Below, in pieces: positions 36,641-47,785 of a stretch of DNA of 64,000 bases. A program made the position numbers and the translations under genes. Every line of letters starts with the position of its first letter. Positions within the stretch are counted from its first letter, which is position 1. This stretch comes from Stereocaulon alpinum. Lineage: Eukaryota > Ascomycota > Lecanoromycetes > Lecanorales > Stereocaulaceae. The notes under the pieces are model-generated. The model was not told the DNA's origin. It ran no database searches and was given only the letters and a program-made list of their open reading frames with translations. The stretch lies in the NCBI GenBank assembly GCA_018257865.1, contig JAEUBA010000064.1, forward strand, positions 1-64,000. The letters are read 5' to 3'.

Positions 36641-36957
36641 ATGGTACGCCCAGCGCACTTGATCATTCTATGTCGTATATGCTTGAAGCTGACTCCGCCT
36701 AGGCTCAAACGCCACAACAACGCAAGGCGAACGAGCGGTACGCCAGACAAGAAGCTGCGAAGAGAGGGAAGCCAGAGGGTGCGATCAAGCACAAGCAGAA
36801 GTGGGAGCCGCCGATATCAAGGATTTGGATAGGTACGTTATTGGGCAAGACTCTTGAGGTTAAGACATAGGTTCGGTAATTGACTCTTGGTCTAGGTATA
36901 CTAGTGTTTGTTCTTTGTGGGGGCATTATATTTGAGCTGTTGAGGTTGTTCTTTTAA
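36641..36957 (+). CDS. YSY6: Stress-associated ER protein RAMP4/SERP1 family (Ysy6)
   Basis: RAMP4/Ysy6 is a tail-anchored ER protein bound to the Sec61 translocon. Exons are 36,641-36,643 (just ATG), 36,703-36,832 and 36,896-36,957, giving 64 aa. The reading AQTPQQRKANERYARQEAAK, then KWEPPISRIWIG and the C-terminal anchor VLCGGIIFELLRLFF match the family closely in sequence and size. Intron 1 starts directly after the ATG (GTACGC...CCTAG) and intron 2 uses GTACGT...GTCTAG. Without the intron immediately behind the start codon, the coding region has no initiator in frame. Unspliced translation from the same ATG gives an unrelated peptide. Confidence 0.93.
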
Positions 36958-37302
36958 GATGGCTACGCACTGGGGCATGGAGGTTAGGCTATGGATGCAA
37001 CGGGCTACACAAACGTGGCTCAATATACGGTATTTTACATTCGCAAGAGATAGATGAAGATAAATGCTGCCGACATAGTGGAAGCTTCTCTGAGGTTGAC
37101 AAATGGCACCATATCTGTTCACCCGTATAGCCTTACAGCTCAGCTCTTTGAGCTACTGAATGTTTTGTTACTGACATTGTTCTCGTGAGAACAGAATTGT
37201 CCGCTCTCGATCCTTGCATTCATGCCATGTCATCATTTTACTCGTAACAAGCGCCGTTCTGGTTATATATCCTTCCAGGACAGCCACTCCAAAACACCTT
37301 TC
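36958..37302. other. Convergent intergenic region
   Basis: About 345 bp of 3' UTR sequence between YSY6 and the minus-strand coiled-coil gene. Nothing else seen. Confidence 0.6.
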
Positions 37303-39652
37303 TTAAGAGCCAAGTCCTTTTCGCTTTGAGTCTTTCTTATATGCCATGCCATAATCGTACTGCCTTTCTAGATCCGCATTAATCTTAGCACTACGATCAG
37401 CTGACCGATCTGAGTTCTGTAGGCCTGCACTTTTGGCATCAGACCCTGACTTCTCTCCGCCAAGCAATCGTAGGAATTTGCTCTTCCGAGACTTGTCTCC
37501 AGACAGACCATTCACGTTCCAATTCGATGCCGCGTTTGCACCTTTGCCCTGCCATCCCCGAAATCTGTCCTGTGAGTTGGCGTCGACTTCCTTCAATGAG
37601 CCATTTCCGTAAGGCTGCCGCCTGTTCTTGCGATTCTGTGTGTTTGCAAGACGCTCTGATTCAGCAGCAATCATTGCCTGGCGGTCACTATTCATTGACT
37701 CGCTTTGCACGTTCCTCGAGTCACTATCGCCGTTTTGCAGTTTCTGGCGTTTCTTTGCTGGAACTTCATCACCAGAATTTGGAAATTCGCCATCCGAGCC
37801 ATTGCCTGTTAAAGAAGATGCGCCTGGTGCTTTCTCTGATTGGTCATCACTATCGCTCGTCGAGGTATCATTGCTATCGGGTCTGCTTCGCTTCATACCT
37901 ACCTGAGACTCCTCGGGTGTGGTAGTCGGCAGTGAGTTTTCCGGAGCACTCAAGATATGGGTAGCGCCAGCATGTGCGGCATCTTCGGTCTCTTCTTCTT
38001 CGGCATGCGTTCTATTAGGAGCAACTTTGGCGGTCACCTCCGCATACTTGCGAAGGCCCGCGTGGATAGAAGCGTTCTTAGCCTGCTTTCTCAGAACTCG
38101 CATCTGAGTATTGAATTTGGCAAGATCGATCCTCGCTCGCACTCTTTCTTGCTTTGCAGTCTCGAATAAGCCATTTTCCAGAATCCTCTGTCCCTTGGTA
38201 ATGACGGGCTTAAGAGCTGTCTCCAGAATTGGGGGAGTCTCCATGCCCTTTTCCTTGTAGTAGTCGATAGCACGTTGGCGGATCAAGGACTCCTTTTGAA
38301 TATCTGCGTTGTCTATAGCTCTGCGGAGTTTTTTTCGGAGCTTGTAGTTGTAGTTGAGCGTCTCGAAGTCTTGCCCTTCGCCAATGTCGAGTTTGATAAA
38401 ACCTTCTGCGTTAACAGTACCTTCCCTGCGGTCACCAGTCGGTATGTGTGTTGCCTTTTGGTCCTTTGGGGCGCTTCCCAGGTCCACCCTATTGCTGTTC
38501 ACTTTTGGTTTGACGTCGCTCCGACTTTCGCCAATCTCTATGGCGTCAAAATCGACCTCGACACCTTTCATACCCAATGCTCGAGGCTTGATCTCGTCCA
38601 CGCCAGGAGTATTGGACAGGGTAAATCCTAAGGCCGCACAATGCTCCATGGCTACTTGGCGCTCCATAATATTGACATCGACGGCAATCTTTTTCAATTC
38701 CTCATCCTCCAAACTCTGTAGCTTCATCTTCTCCTTGGCAGTCTCCTCTATATACAAGGTAAGCTCCACATCTTTGTCAAGACTTGTAGATAAAACAACT
38801 CGTACCTTTAATATCCTTCCAGGCCAATTTCATCTCCCGATAAGTCCGCCTCTTTTCGTCTCTAGCAATACGACGTTCCACTTTGCCCGATTTCTGCTTT
38901 ACTCGCAGAGCCTTCCTTTCAGCAGCCTTCCGCCTCTTTTCTTGAAGAACCCTTCTTTCTAGCTGCTCGTCGGGTAGATCCCACAGCACAAGCCAATTCT
39001 GTTCGGTCTCGGGTATTAAGATATGGTCTGGGATAGTTGGTTTTGGGGGAGCTGGCCGAGGCTCAAGAGCTGCTCGCTTCTTCTGTTGCTTATTACTGAG
39101 TCCTCTTGGAGGTTTGGGGCCGTTCACAGCTTCGAGTCGTGCGAGGCGGTCAGGATTCATTCCGTTGGGTAGGACGCAGAGTTCGCTGGATGCAGGCGCA
39201 GTCGGTGGAAGTTGACCGTCGCTGGATTCAGATTTGATCGGTGCGCCATTAACAAGTCCTTCTACCTTGGATTTCTCGGCAGCAGCCTTTTCCTGGGCTC
39301 TTAGCTCTCGAAGGCGCAAAGTCTCCACGGATACCACTCTACCATCGTCCAGCTTCATGACAGGGTCTACGTTGAACATTGCTCCGGAAGGGTCGTGTAT
39401 CGCTGCTAAACGTTGCACCTGACGAATAGCTTCATGCTGGATCTTTCTTCTTTCGCCTTCAATGTCTCGTAGACGATTGCGTTCGGCATTCTTGTTGTAT
39501 TTGTCGGGGTTCTTGGTCATTCGACGAAGGATGGTAGCATTGAGCTTTCTCTGCTTCTTCTCGTCGGCTTTACGGTTTCTCTTCTCACGCCGAGTAGCCA
39601 CACGAAACTCCCGATTCCTCTCTCTCCTTTCCCATTCTGGATCTGTACCCAA
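37303..39652 (-). CDS. Highly charged coiled-coil protein, conserved-looking, function unknown
   Basis: Two long minus-strand open frames join in phase across a 34-bp intron at about 38,802-38,769 (GTACGA donor, ACAAAG acceptor). This gives AWKDIKDVELTLYIEETAKE at the junction and about 780 aa in total. The N-terminal half is Arg/Lys/Glu-rich coiled coil (EWERRERNREFRVATRREKR). A middle part has IPDHILIPETEQNWLVLWDL before a basic helix. The C-terminal half includes CAALGFTLSNTPGVDEIKPR, a Ser/Asp-rich acidic segment and a basic tail. The 5' end is uncertain: a GTACAG acceptor at about 39,650 implies an upstream first exon I could not place in phase. Composition suggests a nuclear or nucleolar protein. 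It is divergent from PXR1. Confidence 0.6.
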
Positions 39653-39967
39653 TGTTAATCAAGTCTACACTCAATGGCATTGGCCATTCTTGAACCTCTT
39701 AGCTTGTGCGAAACCTCTGAGACGACTCCCAAGGTCCCATTATCCTCCATTACAGCAATCCCAACTCACCCAGAAAACCAATTGCCCTCTAATATGAGTA
39801 ATGTAGGATTGCAGCAAATTAATGCCGCGATATCTGGGCATACTCATGATTTGGATAATTTTCGTGCTGCTTCGGACCGAGTGTCGGCCCGCCCGAGGCG
39901 CTAGCTACGCTGCTTCCCACGTTTCTCCCCGCGAAAGTCAAACATTTATCTGGATCTCTACCGTGCA

Positions 39968-41114
39968 ATGGGATTGAGCGCCCCCAGAAAGTGAGCTTAT
40001 TACAGACAGCTACTGTTTCAAGCCCTACTGACTTCTTTAGACGGCCGAAGCTCTCCTATGACCCCAACAATACAGCATGGAGTAGATCCACCACCAAATA
40101 CGGCCAAAAAATCCTTGAATCCCAAGGATGGGCACCTGGAGACTTTCTTGGAGCTAAGAACGCACCTCATGCAGCTCATCATACTGCTGCTAATGCGTCC
40201 TACATTCGGGTTGTGCTGAAAGACAGCAACCTTGGCCTAGGCGCAAAACCTGGACAGTCTCAAGAGGATGGTCAGACTACGGGCTTAGATATGTATCAAG
40301 ATATACTTGGACGCTTAAATGGCAAGAGTGAAAGCCAGTTGGAGACGGAGCAGAAGTCAAGGTCGCAAGTGAAACGCTCAATGTTCATTCACCAACGATG
40401 GGGAAGCCTTCGATTTGTGGATGGGGGTCTTCTGGTGGGCGCTGAAATACAGGAATCGCCAGAAGAGGACAGTCTCAAAGCTGAAGAGATGCCACCCCAT
40501 ATGTCAAGGAATGTAGCGCCGTCAAAGTCGAAGAGGCATCAAGAGACACACCTAGATATCTCGAAACGGAAGAGAGCCAAATCGAAGGAGTCGCGAGATC
40601 CTGTAGTTGATAATGCTGGGAGCACCGGACTCGAGTCAATTCCGGTATTACCAGGAGCTTCTGAAGACCAACTACCTACGCAAAACCAGACGATGACGAC
40701 TACGTCTAGCTGCGCGGAGAATAACCCAGAGGAGCTGGATGGAGCTCGAACAAGAGCAGAAAAGGCCAAACGCAAGCTCAAGCGTAAGATGAAAAGAGAG
40801 AAGAAGCATCTACCAGAAGCAGAGATTTCAATGGCTCTGCCAGTTGCAGGTCTTGTCAGCCCTGAATCATCAGGCAACGGAGCAGAGTCTAACGCAATCC
40901 CGGTCGCCTCCGGGAACAATGTTCGTGCCAGGACTAAGGCCGACCAAGGACTCCGTGGTGGCAGAAACGCCGTTCGTCAGCGCTATATTCAGCATAAGCG
41001 GATGTCCATGATGAATAGCAAGGCTCTGAACGAGGTAAGTCCATGGCTTGCGCCTTGGATTTTCTGGAGTATATTTGCTGATGGCCTTTTCAGATTTTGA
41101 TGATCAAAGCATAG
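39968..41114 (+). CDS. PXR1: Pxr1/PinX1 family G-patch protein (telomerase inhibitor, rRNA processing)
   Basis: Pxr1 (Gno1) is a nucleolar G-patch protein that stimulates the DEAH helicase Prp43 in pre-rRNA maturation; the human homologue PinX1 inhibits telomerase. Exons 39,968-39,990, 40,041-41,034 and 41,094-41,114 give 345 aa. The N-terminus MGLSAPRKRPKLSYDPNNTA spans intron 1. The G-patch follows (WSRSTTKYGQKILESQGWAP, then FLGAKNAPHAAHHTAANASY, VVLKDSNLGLGAK). The C-terminus has KAKRKLKRKMKREKKH and ends ALNE|ILMIKA across intron 3, as in other fungal Pxr1 proteins. The last exon codes for only six residues plus stop. The divergent promoter region is shared with the coiled-coil gene. Confidence 0.93.
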
Positions 41115-41927
41115 CGTGTATCCCGACAATTCCGTTATCCATCGGCTACTTCGCTTTCCGCTGTACAACGAAGACGCGAAAATACGCGGGCCTCACAATC
41201 TAGCAGGAAACGTTTGGGAATGTGTACCAAGAGGAAGTACGCTATCAGCTGCCACTTACTGGGACCCTGCATACTGAGCGTACATGATTGGCTGTCTATA
41301 TACGCCGGCCGAGACAGAAGTAAAAAGCTTCTCGGCCATCGACGATGCTGGAAGGCCATCTTATACGACTGCTCATGAGTCGGGGAGGAGGCATACCTTG
41401 AAAATGCCAGCAACTCTATCCTAAGTTGCATGTTCCGAAGCCTCGAGTGGCGCGGGAACATCTTGTATTACTGATGTAGAATTGCCCAGTTTTGGCCCAA
41501 GGTAGATGGTGTGACGACGGTTGACGAAACGCGCTAAAATTTACCCCACATCCTAAACGTCGATCATTACCCTTCTTTTCCTGCCCTTGCTTCAACGTGA
41601 ATACTCGACGAAGCGCTGTAAACATGCCACCCAATCCTCCCCAACTCTTTCATCATGTCAGAATTTGACCTTATTAACCAAGACATCCCCCACAGCTCAG
41701 GCTAGCAAATCTTTACAACCAGTCCCCTCAACTTCCTGAAGCCCCTCAGACTCCGCCCTGTACCTAAGATAGGAGTAATCAACAACAAAGGAAACGTATA
41801 ATCATTCAAGTTTGTGCTGAATAGCCTGCGTCACTCATTACTCATCACTCTTCCCATCTTATAACTCAAGCAGCCTTCCTTAAACCACTAAATCATTTGT
41901 CTTCTTGCTCGCACGGAACGATCTACA
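41115..41927. other. Intergenic region between PXR1 and the 232-aa protein gene
   Basis: About 810 bp. The last 60 bp before 41,928 are a pyrimidine-rich 5' UTR. Short open frames on the minus strand (41,135-41,634) overlap and show no domain. No gene called. Confidence 0.5.
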
Positions 41928-42698
41928 ATGTCCAACAACGAAAATTCCCCACCACCAACACCTACGTCTGCTCGTCGAGCCTCTTTCTCACCAGGCCAGA
42001 AGCTCTCGGAGATCTTCGGTCGTTCTCCTCCCAACAGCAATGGCACTTCCGCATATCCCGGTCCTATATCAACTTCTGTTGCCAATGCTCAAGCTCAGCA
42101 ACGTCGACGAACCTCCATCGCTGCCTTGACCATGGCTGGTTCTCCGACCCAAACTTCACCTTTTGTGGGCCTCAGGAACCGCCAAGGCAGTTTCAGTAGC
42201 AGCAGCTCGCCTGCCACTTCTGTCAATGAGAATGCAATTGAAGAAGGGGATGCAGAACCTCCCATGTCACCCACTTCGCCCTCGGCTATTGCTCGACGGT
42301 TGAGCTTTGGAGCAAGAGCTCTTCGGGACGTTCAGGCCGGAAATGGTACTGCCACCGGTAGACCCTCCATCAACATGGCTTCGGCCCCGTCTGTCAAAGG
42401 GCGAGGTCTGTTCTCAAGCCATATGCACACAAATACTGAATCATGAACATGTACTGACGGTTATTCTCAATATCTAGGCGAAGGCTTCAATTGGTCGGAG
42501 CAAATCAAGAATAGGGCAGAGCGATCAGCTTCAATCAACAATCAGACCACTTCTGCTCCACCTACAGGTCCTTTGGGCCACCACAAGGCAGCCAGTGTAG
42601 CGGCTGTCGAGCAGCCTATCAAGGAGATGCCGAAGTCTGCCAGGAAGCCGGACCATTTCCAAGAAAGGATCTTGAAAGGCGACTTCTACATGGACTAG
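41928..42698 (+). CDS. Conserved ascomycete Ser/Pro-rich protein of unknown function
   Basis: Exons 41,928-42,405 and 42,478-42,698 give 232 aa. The protein starts MSNNENSPPPTPTSARRASF and is rich in Ser, Pro and Thr with several RR.S and SP/TP sites. A structured C-terminal box follows intron 1 (GEGFNWSEQIKNRAERSASI; then EMPKSARKPDHFQERILKGD and terminal FYMD). The C-terminal box looks conserved among filamentous ascomycetes from memory, but I know no assigned function. Predicted disorder and phosphosites suggest a regulatory cytosolic or nuclear protein. Intron phase G|GC and a TATCTAG acceptor support the splice. Confidence 0.75.
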
Positions 42699-43646
42699 AC
42701 ATCAAAGAGATCTTGACGAGATTACTACACGGTCTCGTGGTTCAACCATGTTTGAAACACCATCGAACATACTAGGTCATGCTTTTCAACTGCTTGATCG
42801 TGGCGATTCTCGAGAACGCTCCAGTATACAATGTGTAGCGTTGCTATATAACGGCCGCCTGTTCAGCAGAGCAGGGAAACAGGAGCTTGGAAGATGCTGG
42901 TGAATCATTATTGTTAGGAAGCAAGCCATCATCCCGCCCGGCACCCTTGTCTACCACACTCGTTTTGAACGGCCATCCAACCATTCCGAACATGGAGATA
43001 CGCTCGTTGACTCGGTATGTGCAGGTACTAAAGAACTAATTTCGAGTCCGACTTGTGCTTGATCGGTGAGAGCAGGTACAGCTGGCAAGGGCAGTGTTGG
43101 CTTCTTTTCTATGTTCATCTGCTGTCATTGCTTTGGCTTGCAAGCAGGTAATCCTGATCCTTTTCGGCAGTGTGGATGCGGGCATCAAAGACATAGCTGT
43201 TTCCAGAGAAGAATGATTGAACCCAACTATGCTTTTCCAATGGAGTATTTGCGTTGCAGTGTCCGAATTCTCCTAGTTCAGAGTCTATCACTACTGCCGT
43301 ACTGAATCCCTTTCGAGACGTACCTTACTTTACCATACTCGGTACCCCGCATATTTGGCAGTTACCCCACATGCACTTCGCAAAAGCGTGGCGGAAATGG
43401 CCAATCATTTGTTCCCGCCTCTTGGCATACATAAAAGATGATGTACCTTAATCTAGGGTAACTTATGCACCCGACGTAATGGGTGGATGGAATCGAGACA
43501 CCTCGGGCCCTCGACAATGCTAATGCTACCCTAGACCACCTCTTCCCCGCTTCTGCCCTTCATTTCTACACTCATCAACGGCCTTGCTCAGTCAATTGAC
43601 ATACCTCAAAGCAATACAGACATTCCTCCCAAACTCCGTTATCATC
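42699..43646. other. Intergenic region
   Basis: About 950 bp with 3' UTR of the preceding gene and promoter of the alcohol dehydrogenase. Two short plus-strand frames (43,066-43,305 and 43,254-43,451) lack any domain or splice logic and are not called. Confidence 0.5.
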
Positions 43647-44999
43647 ATGGCCGAAATACCCAAGCAATACAAAGCCTGCGTCTATAATGAGCCTGGCAAG
43701 GTGTCTACTAAGATCGAGACGCTCGATATGCCAGAGCCCGGGCCAGGCGAATGCTTGATCCAACTGTGAGACCTTCTTGTCTGAAGCATTCTTATATGCT
43801 TCCCATGGACCTCAGCTGATCTTGGTCAAGGACGCATTCCGGCGTATGCCATTCCGACTTGGGCGTTATGGAGAACTCCTGGGCGTCCCTTCCTTATCCT
43901 ACTCAGCCAGGCCAAGTTGGTGGCCACGAAGGAGTGGGCAAAGTGGTTAAGCTGGGGCCCGGCAGCGAAACATCTACAGTCAAGGTTGGAGACCGCGTGG
44001 GCGTGAAATGGGTATCCGGGACTTGTGGGAACTGTCCCCAATGCCATGCTGGCGCCGATGCACTGTGTCCGCAGGCAAAGGTCAGCGGATATTATACCCC
44101 GGGCACCTTCCAGCAATACTGCATTGGGCCTATCAAGTGAGTGTCCGCAAGTAGTCTCAGATGATGGTGGGGTGGGCTGTTGGCTAAGTTGTCCTTGCAC
44201 CTAGCTACGTGACGCCAATACCTGATGCGCTAGACTCCGCCGAAGCAGCTGTAAGTAGCCGGTCTTCACTGTTCCACCGCTCGCAAAAAGCTGACAGCTC
44301 TGACTAGCCCATGCTCTGCGCAGGCGTAACTACCTATGCCGCCCTGCGAAAATCCAACGCCCGCTCCGGCCAATGGGTAGTAATAGCCGGCGCAGGTGGT
44401 GGCCTCGGCCACATTGCCTGCCAGCTGGCCTCGCGAGGCATGGCTATGCGCGTCATTGGCATTGACGCACCCTCTAAGAAGAGTCTAGTCATGGACTGCG
44501 GCGCCGAACACTTCGTTGACGTGACCGCTCACGACGATAAGTCCATTGCTGAAGAGGTAGTCAAGTTGACAGGAGGGTTGGGCGCTAGTGCGGTCATTGT
44601 GTGCACGGCGAGTAACAAGGCGTATGCGCAGGCTATGGATTTCTTGCGCTTTGATGGAACCATTGTTTGTGTGGGCATGCCTGAGGGAGACCCACAGCCT
44701 ATCGCAAAGGCGTTCCCCCAGGTTATGGTGTTTAAGCAGGCAAATATTACAGCTGTGGCGGTGGGTACGAGGAAGGATGCCATTGAATGTTTGGATTTTG
44801 CTGCGTAAGTACCAATGTCCTCCCTTGACCATGGAACCGCGGTATATTCGATTGTCAGAGGTAATGCTAACCTGAGGTTTTCAGCCGAGGCATTGTGAAG
44901 ACGCATATCAGGACGGAGAAGATGGAGAAGTTAACCGACGTGTTCCAGGAGATGAAGGACGGGAAGTTGATTGGACGCGTCGTCATAGATTTGCAGTGA
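43647..44999 (+). CDS. Zinc-dependent alcohol dehydrogenase (MDR superfamily, ADH1-like)
   Basis: Oxidises or reduces alcohol/aldehyde with NAD(H). Exons 43,647-43,765, 43,831-44,136, 44,205-44,250, 44,308-44,804 and 44,885-44,999 give 360 aa. Catalytic zinc ligands are in GVCHSD (across exon 2's start) and GGHEGVG. The structural zinc Cys are in CGNCPQCHAGADALC. The nucleotide site GAGGGLGHIACQLA lies near residue 190, and an Asp at the end of the next strand (VIGIDAP) suggests NAD preference. The C-terminus GKLIGRVVIDLQ is typical. Length equals fungal tetrameric ADHs (about 350). It sits alone, so it is a single-gene enzyme; the natural substrate cannot be decided. Confidence 0.93.
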
Positions 45000-46167
45000 G
45001 TAAATTGATAGAATGCGGAACCAGCACCAGCACTGCAGGATATTGATGCCAGCTATGTATATACATCTATATGACAATGTGGTGAACCTATCAGTGCCAT
45101 GTTTCGCGTCACTGTCAATCTCGAACATCAGAGCAATCGGTAGTCGGTCGAGGCTGCCAGTGCAGGGATATACTACTGCCAGATAACCATTATTCCTTGG
45201 ACGACATTCCCTCCTGAATAGTCATCATTCCTCCGCAAAATTCATCAATCTCATCAACAACACCCACCACCACCCCCACCGCCGCATCCAGAATCACCAG
45301 CGCCATAACCACCACACCCGCCCCCAACCCCGCCAGCCATCCTTAGACATCAAGCTCCACCTCAGCATCGTCCCTCACAATCTCTTGTAAAGTAATTCAG
45401 AATCGCCCCACATCTCACGTGCAACAAACGGCTACCTGAGCAGGTTCCGAAACTGCATCTCTACAAACTCTTCGAACAAGCCTTCTGCGGCTCTAGTGAC
45501 TAATACTATGCAAATCAAGTTCGACTTGAAAGACTGAGAGCCCACAAGCATCCATCCTGATCGTCATGGCGCTGGAGCTAGCTTCCGGTTTGAAGGCCAT
45601 AGAAGGTAGTAGTAGTAGTAGTGGGCGCGCTATTGATAATAACACGATGGAATCTAGCGGATTACAGAGGTATCTTCGATGCAAGCTCACGAGCTGAGGC
45701 TCCCAAGCTTCAGCTGCATGATTCCAGCGTCAAGCGATCGAGCCTCTTTTCATATCGTGCATGCATTGTTTTCTATACTAGTTTCCCTTACTTCCTTTTC
45801 GTTCTTTGCTTCTTATACGGTACCACGCATCTATCTACCTACCTACCTTGTCCTCATTCATGCATGGCCAGGCACAGAGCAGTCATCTCCCAGAACCCTC
45901 GCCAAGTCGATTTACCTACGCCAATTTTTCTTCCGCACTTCGTCCATGTGGCGCTCTTTCTACCGCAAGGCTTACTTACATGTAGCCATGGTTCAAGTCT
46001 AGCATGTTCCGCTCGCCACCGCTTCTGTTAGTCATGCAGTATGCATGAACCGAAAGCACTTCATTCATATTTTTACCGTGATCAATCTCATACAACGAAG
46101 TTTCTTAAAAAAAATAAAAAAACCACCCCCATCCACGCTCACAAACAAGCACAAACGCCACAACAAA
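45000..46167. other. Intergenic region with C-rich tract
   Basis: About 1.2 kb without a supported gene apart from a tiny Gly/Cys-rich minus-strand frame (45,254-45,340, listed separately). The region around 45,250-45,340 is strongly C-rich on the plus strand (many CCACC/CCCCC runs). A (TAG)n-like run, AGTAGTAGTAGTAGTAGTGG, lies at about 45,605-45,624. Confidence 0.5.
45254..45340 (-). CDS. Possible 28-aa Gly/Cys-rich micro-ORF
   Basis: An ATG-to-stop frame on the minus strand encodes 28 residues, starting MAGGVGGGCGGYGAG and ending in a Gly run and CC. It has 4 Cys and more than half Gly. A second frame through the same DNA (from ATG 45,292) is also open for about 40 codons, which shows that simple G-rich composition alone could produce it. 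Gly/Cys-rich micropeptides exist in fungi, but expression is unknown. Confidence 0.25.
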   Translation of the reverse strand: MAGGVGGGCGGYGAGDSGCGGGGGGGCC

Positions 46168-46863
46168 ATGGGCTCCCACCTCTCCTCCCTCTGCAACCGC
46201 AATCGCAACCGCAACCGCAACCCCGAACTCGACCTCCCCACCCCCGCCTCAAACCCCCGCTTCGGAAAAGCACACTCCTCCCATCCCTTACCCCTCACCA
46301 CGAACCCCAACACCACCTCTCCCAGCCTCGCACGAATAACAACAGTCCCAACAAGCACGCTCAACCTCGCACACATAACCACCATCCCAACGCACACCTC
46401 CAAAACCTCCAAGCTATCAAGAATATCCAAAACCTCCAGCACCCGTAGTACTCGGAAGAATTTCTCGATCCCGCGCTTCCGAGCCAATACGCTTACGAGA
46501 GCGCGCATGAAGACGATTGAGGAGCCTGATAATGGGGTTTTCAGGGGGTTGAAGGAGTGGGGGTTCGGGGATGGGATAAGCGAGGGGGGGGATGGGAAGG
46601 GTGGTAGTGGTGAGGGGGAGGAGGGGGACGAGGAGGAAAGGAGGCTTATAGATTGTGGTTTGGGGGTGGGGCCTGCATGGGAGGGAGAGGATCCTGGGTG
46701 TGCGGGCGGTTTGGGTGCTGGGAGGCGGGGTGCTGTTGGGTTTTCTGGAGGGGAGTCGGGGTTTGAGGTTGGGGATAGTGGTGTTGGGTGCTCTGCCGGC
46801 GATTCTGCGTGTGAGGCTGGGGATTGCGGTGTTGTATGTGAATCTGGTTATGGTGGTGGGTAA
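46168..46863 (+). CDS. Low-complexity hypothetical protein, possible N-myristoylated start
   Basis: An open frame runs from 46,045, but ATG 46,168 (MGSHLSSLCNRNRNRNRNPE) is the likelier start. Its Gly2/Ser3 with a nearby Cys fits an acylated membrane-associated protein. It then has a Thr/Ser-rich middle (TTVPTSTLNLAHITTIPT, then KTSKLSRISKTSSTRSTR) and an acidic, Gly-rich second half rich in GDSG-like repeats, about 231 aa. Codons switch from C-rich to G-rich between halves. No family recognised. Long frames are open on the opposite strand too, as expected for such composition, so coding status is doubtful. Confidence 0.4.
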   Translation: MGSHLSSLCNRNRNRNRNPELDLPTPASNPRFGKAHSSHPLPLTTNPNTTSPSLARITTVPTSTLNLAHITTIPTHTSKTSKLSRISKTSSTRSTRKNFSIPRFRANTLTRARMKTIEEPDNGVFRGLKEWGFGDGISEGGDGKGGSGEGEEGDEEERRLIDCGLGVGPAWEGEDPGCAGGLGAGRRGAVGFSGGESGFEVGDSGVGCSAGDSACEAGDCGVVCESGYGGG

Positions 46864-46866
46864 GAA

Positions 46867-47785
46867 AATCATTGAGGCTCTAGGTACTGAGCAAAATCGT
46901 TAGTTATCTATGCAAGTTAAATCGCATGTGCGTCCAGTACTTACAATGCATTCTAAGGAAAGAGTCTATGGAGTGTTAGCAATCCAACTGCAAACTAACA
47001 GAGTGTCAAATTGGTATCCGCTCCGTCAATAAATATCGGGCCAAAGTCCATACCTAACCCAATATCATTTCCCATTCCCAGCAGCTTTGCAACTAATTTG
47101 TTGGAGGAGCGAAAACCACCAGAAGCATCGACGAGGTCGTATTTAAAAAGCTGTAGGTGACTCTATTTGCGCGTCACCTGCCCTTCCTCTTCTCCTTGGT
47201 GCGTCTCTCTTCCTCGGCTTTCTAGTCTACCTTCGCCTAACCTTTGAAGGATGGACTTGGCGAAGGCATTACCATGGCTTCTTTCGTGTGGGTCAGCTGA
47301 GTGGTGTTCGGTTCTGTAGCGGTGATCACGGGAGAGCTTGACGGTCTTGGGTTTGGATGATATAAGGGAAGCAATTCTATGAAACCTGCCCGATCCAGAG
47401 CGTGTTCAGACGGTGCTGCCTCACGTGAGTTGCAAAGGTGTCAAGATTGCTCGGATCGTAATTGTTTGTATGCCCTGTGTCGTGGTCTAAACGAGCGTTT
47501 ATCGATTTGCCAATAAAAATGGGGACCAGCCCCAGGCTATGGAGAAAGCAGAATTGAGGATTACAAGTTAAAGAAAATGATGACCCTTTCTAGATGTATA
47601 TCGAGAGACGACCATCCATACAAGCAACCAGCAGGACCAATGAAAAGTAGCGCAAGGAAATTGACAGTGCCGCCCAAGACACAAGGTATAGAGTTTTAGT
47701 ATGTCCAGCGAAATTGTAAACGGAGCAACAGGTCTTACACCTCCAAGAGGCATCGAATTCCCCAAGTGAGCGTGCTTCAACCCAG
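46867..47785. other. Intergenic region
   Basis: About 920 bp with no supported gene. Minus-strand frames between 47,568 and 47,853 overlap the 3' end of the SWIM gene in another frame and have no recognised domain. Confidence 0.5.

Noticed and set aside
43647..44999. Alcohol dehydrogenase as part of a secondary metabolite cluster
   Set aside because: No polyketide synthase, NRPS, P450 or cluster transporter nearby; the neighbours are housekeeping or unknown genes.
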